Shown here piece after piece: positions 6,003-8,842 of a DNA stretch of 8,842 nt; position 1 is the stretch's first letter, and each line of letters starts with the position of its first letter. The position numbers and the translations under genes were made by a program. The notes beneath the pieces were generated by a model, which worked only from the letters and a program-made list of their open reading frames with translations, ran no database searches and was not told where the DNA came from. Origin of the DNA: Pseudolabrys sp. (GTDB taxonomy: Bacteria; Pseudomonadota; Alphaproteobacteria; Rhizobiales; Xanthobacteraceae); NCBI GenBank assembly GCA_019246455.1, contig JAFAQJ010000143.1:1-8842 (forward strand), given 5' to 3'.

Positions 6003-6886
6003 CGCACCAGCTCTTCAAACCCTATGCCGGCGTGAGCGGCAAGTTCTGGCACGAGCGAGGTTTCGGTCATGCCTGGTTGTGTGTTCACCTCCAGGCATAC
6101 AAGTCCCCTTGTCCCCTCGAGGCTGTCGTCGTAGCGGAAGTCAGCACGCGTGACCCCGCGGCACCCCAGCGCGCGATGCGCCGCCAGCGCCAATGTGCGA
6201 GCCTCTTGGTAAACAACTGGTAAAACCGGGGCCGGCAGCAGGTGTTTGGAGCCGCCGGGGGCGTATTTGGCCTCGTAATCGTAGAATTTGACGGTCGGGA
6301 CGATTTCGATGACTCCCAAGGGAGCGGCCCCCATCACCGCGCAGGTCAATTCCTTGCCGGGGATGTATTTCTCAACCAGCACCCGGTCGCCAAACGTCCA
6401 ATCCGGACGATTCAGTTCCTGCGGCGGATGGGCGTGGTCCTTCTGCACAATGAAAACGCCAACGCTCGAGCCCTCCGCGATCGGCTTGATCACGTAAGGC
6501 GGCGGCATGACGTGCGCCTTCGCGACCTCAAAGCGCGAGACAACCATGCCTTCGGGCATCGGGACGCCGGCTGCCTTGAGCACGACCTTCGCGACATCCT
6601 TCTGCATCGCAACCGCCGACGCCATCACGCCGGAATGCGAATACGGAATGCCGAGAATTTCCAGCATACCCTGCAGCGTGCCGTCCTCGCCGGGACGCCC
6701 ATGCAGAACGTTGAGCGCGACATCCGGCTTAATCTCGCGCAGCTTTGCCGCGATGTCGCGGTCGACGTCGACGCGCGTGACGCGATAGCCGGCCTTCTCG
6801 GCAGCGATGGCGCAAGCCCTGCCGGAATTGAGCGACACTTCGCGCTCTGCTGACCAGCCGCCCATCAGAACCGCAACGTGCTTCAT
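5969..6886 (-). CDS. ddl: D-alanine--D-alanine ligase (DdlB type)
   Basis: This enzyme joins two D-alanines using ATP in the cytosol, making the terminal dipeptide of the peptidoglycan stem that MurF adds. The 305 residues match E. coli DdlB (306) and the ATP-grasp fold. GGWSAEREVSLNSG (9-22) carries the substrate-binding Glu (E14). HGRPGEDGTLQG (62-73) is the N-terminal signature, and EGSSVG (138-143) carries the catalytic-loop Ser (S140). FYDYEAKY (201-208) is the omega loop with K207 and Y208; the Tyr marks a D-Ala-D-Ala rather than D-Ala-D-lactate ligase. TRADF (R247, D249) and LEVNTQPGMTETSLVP (265-280; E266, N268) form the Mg/ATP and second D-Ala site. The His of the enterobacterial MTSHS motif is Thr276 here, which I believe is common in alphaproteobacteria. 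The ATG at 6886 follows the murB stop by 3 nt, and the 3' end overlaps ftsQ. Confidence 0.98.
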   Translation of the reverse strand: MKHVAVLMGGWSAEREVSLNSGRACAIAAEKAGYRVTRVDVDRDIAAKLREIKPDVALNVLHGRPGEDGTLQGMLEILGIPYSHSGVMASAVAMQKDVAKVVLKAAGVPMPEGMVVSRFEVAKAHVMPPPYVIKPIAEGSSVGVFIVQKDHAHPPQELNRPDWTFGDRVLVEKYIPGKELTCAVMGAAPLGVIEIVPTVKFYDYEAKYAPGGSKHLLPAPVLPVVYQEARTLALAAHRALGCRGVTRADFRYDDSLEGTRGLVCLEVNTQPGMTETSLVPELAAHAGIGFEELVRWMIEDASLNR

Positions 6887-6889
6887 GGC

Positions 6890-7807
6890 CTACGTCGTAA
6901 TCCCAATTCTCTTAATTTCCCATTCCAGTTCGACGCCAGAATTCGCCTTGACGCGCTCGCGCACGGTTTCGCCTAGCATTTCGATGTCGCGCGCGGTCGC
7001 CTCGCCCGAATTGATCAGAAAATTGCAGTGCAAATCCGATACCTGCGCGCCGCCGATCGTCAAGCCGCGGCATCCGGCGGCGTCGATCAATTCCCAGGCC
7101 TTGTGACCGGGTGGATTCTTGAAGGTCGAACCGCCGGTGCGGCTTTTGATCGGCTGGGTCCTCTCGCGCGCGGTCGTGATCTTCTCCATCTCGGCAGAAA
7201 TCGCCGCCGGATCGCCGGCGGCGCCCTGAAACGTCGCCTGCGTGAAGATAAAATCGTCCGGCGCGCCGCTGTGACGGTAGCGAAATCCCATGTCCGCGTT
7301 CGTCAGGACGTGAACCTTGCCGCTGCGATCGACCGCGCGTGTTTCGAGGAGCGCATCCCTGGTCTCGCGGCCATAGGCGCCGCCGTTCATTTTCAGCGCG
7401 CCGCCGACCGAACCGGGAATGCCACGCAGGAATGCAAGTCCCGCGAGACCCGCTTCCTGCGCCGCCCGTGCCACCTTCACGTCGGGCACACCGGTGCCAG
7501 CGCGGATGCGATCGCCTTCGACGGTGATTTCATTGAAGCCGCGCCCCAAACGCACGACGACGCCCGGCACGCCGCCGTCGCGCACGATGAGATTGGAGCC
7601 GAGGCCAACGACGGTGACAGGAATATCCGCCGGGCAATGTGTCAGAAAATAAGCGAGGTCGTCTTCATTGTCCGGCATGAAGAAGGCTTGCGCCGGCCCG
7701 CCGACGCGAAAGTAAGTCAGCTCTTTCAGTGTCTGGTTCGCCAAGAGCCGGCCGCGCAAATCCGGCATCTTGGCGCGCAATTCGCCGACGATGTCGGAAA
7801 AGCTCAT
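6890..7807 (-). CDS. murB: UDP-N-acetylenolpyruvoylglucosamine reductase MurB
   Basis: MurB is the FAD/NADPH enzyme that reduces the enolpyruvyl group of UDP-GlcNAc-enolpyruvate to give UDP-MurNAc. The 305 residues have the size of the shorter (type II) MurB enzymes. FAD-binding motifs are [11 protein letters not shown] (30-40), [14 protein letters not shown] (66-79) and [21 protein letters not shown] (start about 126). YRHS (177-180) carries the substrate-binding Arg. GGSTFKNP (225-232) has the Ser (S227) that protonates the intermediate, and [11 protein letters not shown] near the C-terminus carries the partner Glu. I chose the ATG at 7807 because it overlaps the murC stop as ATGA, which fits translational coupling. 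An in-frame start at 7846 would add 13 unrelated residues lying inside murC. ddl begins 3 nt after the stop. Confidence 0.97.
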   Translation of the reverse strand: MSFSDIVGELRAKMPDLRGRLLANQTLKELTYFRVGGPAQAFFMPDNEDDLAYFLTHCPADIPVTVVGLGSNLIVRDGGVPGVVVRLGRGFNEITVEGDRIRAGTGVPDVKVARAAQEAGLAGLAFLRGIPGSVGGALKMNGGAYGRETRDALLETRAVDRSGKVHVLTNADMGFRYRHSGAPDDFIFTQATFQGAAGDPAAISAEMEKITTARERTQPIKSRTGGSTFKNPPGHKAWELIDAAGCRGLTIGGAQVSDLHCNFLINSGEATARDIEMLGETVRERVKANSGVELEWEIKRIGITT

Positions 7808-8842
7808 CCGAGCGCTTTCAATTCGCCCGGCAGCGCGTAAGCCCACTGCGTGATATTGCCGGCGCCAAGTAGCACGATGTAGTCGCCGGGTTTGGCGAGA
7901 CCTTTGACGATCCCCGCGAGTTTTTCCGGACCGTCGAGCGCTATCACCTGGCGGTGGCCGCGCGCGCGTACGGCGGCGACGAGATGGTCGCGGTCGGCGC
8001 CTTCGATCGGCGCTTCGCCCGCGGGGTATACGTTGGCAACGATCACGGCGTCGGCGTCGTTGAAACAGGTCGAGAAGGGCTCGAACAAAGTCTTGAGCCG
8101 CGTGTAGCGGTGCGGCTGCACCACGGCGATCACCTGCCCCTTGGTCGATTCGCGCGCCGCCTTGAGCACCGCGGCAATCTCGACCGGGTGATGGCCGTAA
8201 TCGTCGATGATGGTCGCACCATTCCAGTTACCGACGCGGGTGAAGCGGCGCTTCACTCCGCCGAACGCGCCAAGCGCTGCGCGGATTTTATCGTCCGGCA
8301 CTTTGAGTTCGTGCGCGACGGCGACGGCCGACGTTGCATTCAGTACATTGTGTCGGCCCGGCATCGGCAGCACGAGGTCCTTGATGGCGTGGACTTCCTT
8401 GCCATCGCGGTCGCGGAACAACACGGTGAAGTTTTGCTTGCCGCCGTTGTTGGCTATATCGACGACACGCACGTCCGCCTGCGCGTTTTCGCCGTAGGTG
8501 ATGATCCGGCGATCGGTGATGCGGCCCACGAGGCGCTGCACAATCGGATGATCGGTGCACATCACCGCGAAGCCGTAGAACGGCACGTTTTCGACGAAGG
8601 CCTTGAAGGCTTCCTGCACGGCCTCGAACGTACCGAAGTGGTCGAGATGTTCCGGATCCACATTGGTGACGATCGCGATGTCGGCGGGCAGCTTCAAGAA
8701 CGTGCCATCTGACTCGTCCGCCTCGACCACCATCCAGGCGCCGGTGCCAAGCCGCGTGTTGGTGCCGTAAGCATTGATGATGCCGCCATTGATGACGGTC
8801 GGATCGAAGGCGCCGGCCTCCACCAACGCGGCGACAAGCGAC
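7804..8842 (-). CDS. murC: UDP-N-acetylmuramate--L-alanine ligase MurC, N-terminus outside window
   Basis: MurC adds L-Ala to UDP-MurNAc with ATP, the first stem-peptide step. The frame runs through the right edge: codons for [10 protein letters not shown] precede the first apparent start, so the gene is cut, not short. The visible part is about 345 residues of an expected 465-475. The missing part should hold the UDP-binding N-terminal domain and the GTHGKT P-loop, which ought to lie only a few codons beyond the edge. Visible family motifs, in order, are [37 protein letters not shown] (Mg/ATP site), [18 protein letters not shown] (central domain), [49 protein letters not shown] and [11 protein letters not shown] (C-terminal domain). 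The TGA stop overlaps the murB ATG. murG and ftsW are expected further upstream, but they are not in view. Confidence 0.97.
   Translation of the reverse strand, partial: SLVAALVEAGAFDPTVINGGIINAYGTNTRLGTGAWMVVEADESDGTFLKLPADIAIVTNVDPEHLDHFGTFEAVQEAFKAFVENVPFYGFAVMCTDHPIVQRLVGRITDRRIITYGENAQADVRVVDIANNGGKQNFTVLFRDRDGKEVHAIKDLVLPMPGRHNVLNATSAVAVAHELKVPDDKIRAALGAFGGVKRRFTRVGNWNGATIIDDYGHHPVEIAAVLKAARESTKGQVIAVVQPHRYTRLKTLFEPFSTCFNDADAVIVANVYPAGEAPIEGADRDHLVAAVRARGHRQVIALDGPEKLAGIVKGLAKPGDYIVLLGAGNITQWAYALPGELKALG

Noticed and set aside
6050..6080. His-to-Thr change in the Ddl MTxxS motif as a sign of D-Ala-D-lactate activity
   Set aside because: The omega-loop Tyr (Y208) and the other active-site residues are those of D-Ala-D-Ala ligases; the change appears lineage-typical.
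7028..7840. 270-codon plus-strand frame opposite murB (and a similar one opposite murC at 7954-8712)
   Set aside because: Shadows of highly conserved minus-strand enzymes, with no independent evidence of coding.

Overview
This window is the distal part of a division and cell wall (dcw) cluster from a GC-rich alphaproteobacterium. The order murC-murB-ddl-ftsQ-ftsA-ftsZ-lpxC-bamD, the ~550-residue FtsZ with a very long Pro/Ala-rich linker, and the FtsA and FtsZ sequences point to the Hyphomicrobiales (Rhizobiales). From memory of family sequences the nearest relatives look like the Bradyrhizobium/Xanthobacteraceae side, but the genus cannot be fixed here. Every gene I accept lies on the minus strand, so transcription runs from high to low coordinates.

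Layout in transcription order: murC (7804-8842, 5' part outside the window); murB (start 7807, overlapping the murC stop by 4 nt); ddl (start 6886, 3 nt after murB); ftsQ (start 6002, overlapping ddl by 34 nt); ftsA (GTG start 5070, overlapping the ftsQ stop by 4 nt); a 117-nt gap; ftsZ (start 3630). A strong hairpin terminator (1912-1949) follows the ftsZ stop by 22 nt. After a 315-nt non-coding leader come lpxC (start 1596) and, 143 nt further on, bamD (start taken as 502, cut by the left edge).

The genes form a coherent pathway. MurC and MurB make UDP-MurNAc-L-Ala and its UDP-MurNAc precursor, and Ddl makes the D-Ala-D-Ala dipeptide. FtsQ, FtsA and FtsZ build the septal ring that uses this precursor. 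LpxC commits UDP-GlcNAc derivatives to lipid A, and BamD inserts outer-membrane proteins. Peptidoglycan synthesis, division and outer-membrane growth are therefore encoded side by side. The terminator splits the region into two transcription units: the dcw unit ending with ftsZ, and lpxC, possibly with bamD.

I found no mobile element, CRISPR array, RNA gene or novel defence-like system. This is an ordinary core region. The points worth checking are small: two sequence islands in the FtsZ linker, a mini-hairpin over the ftsZ ribosome-binding site, GGTAA-type repeats upstream of lpxC, an in-frame extension of lpxC, and start-codon ambiguities.
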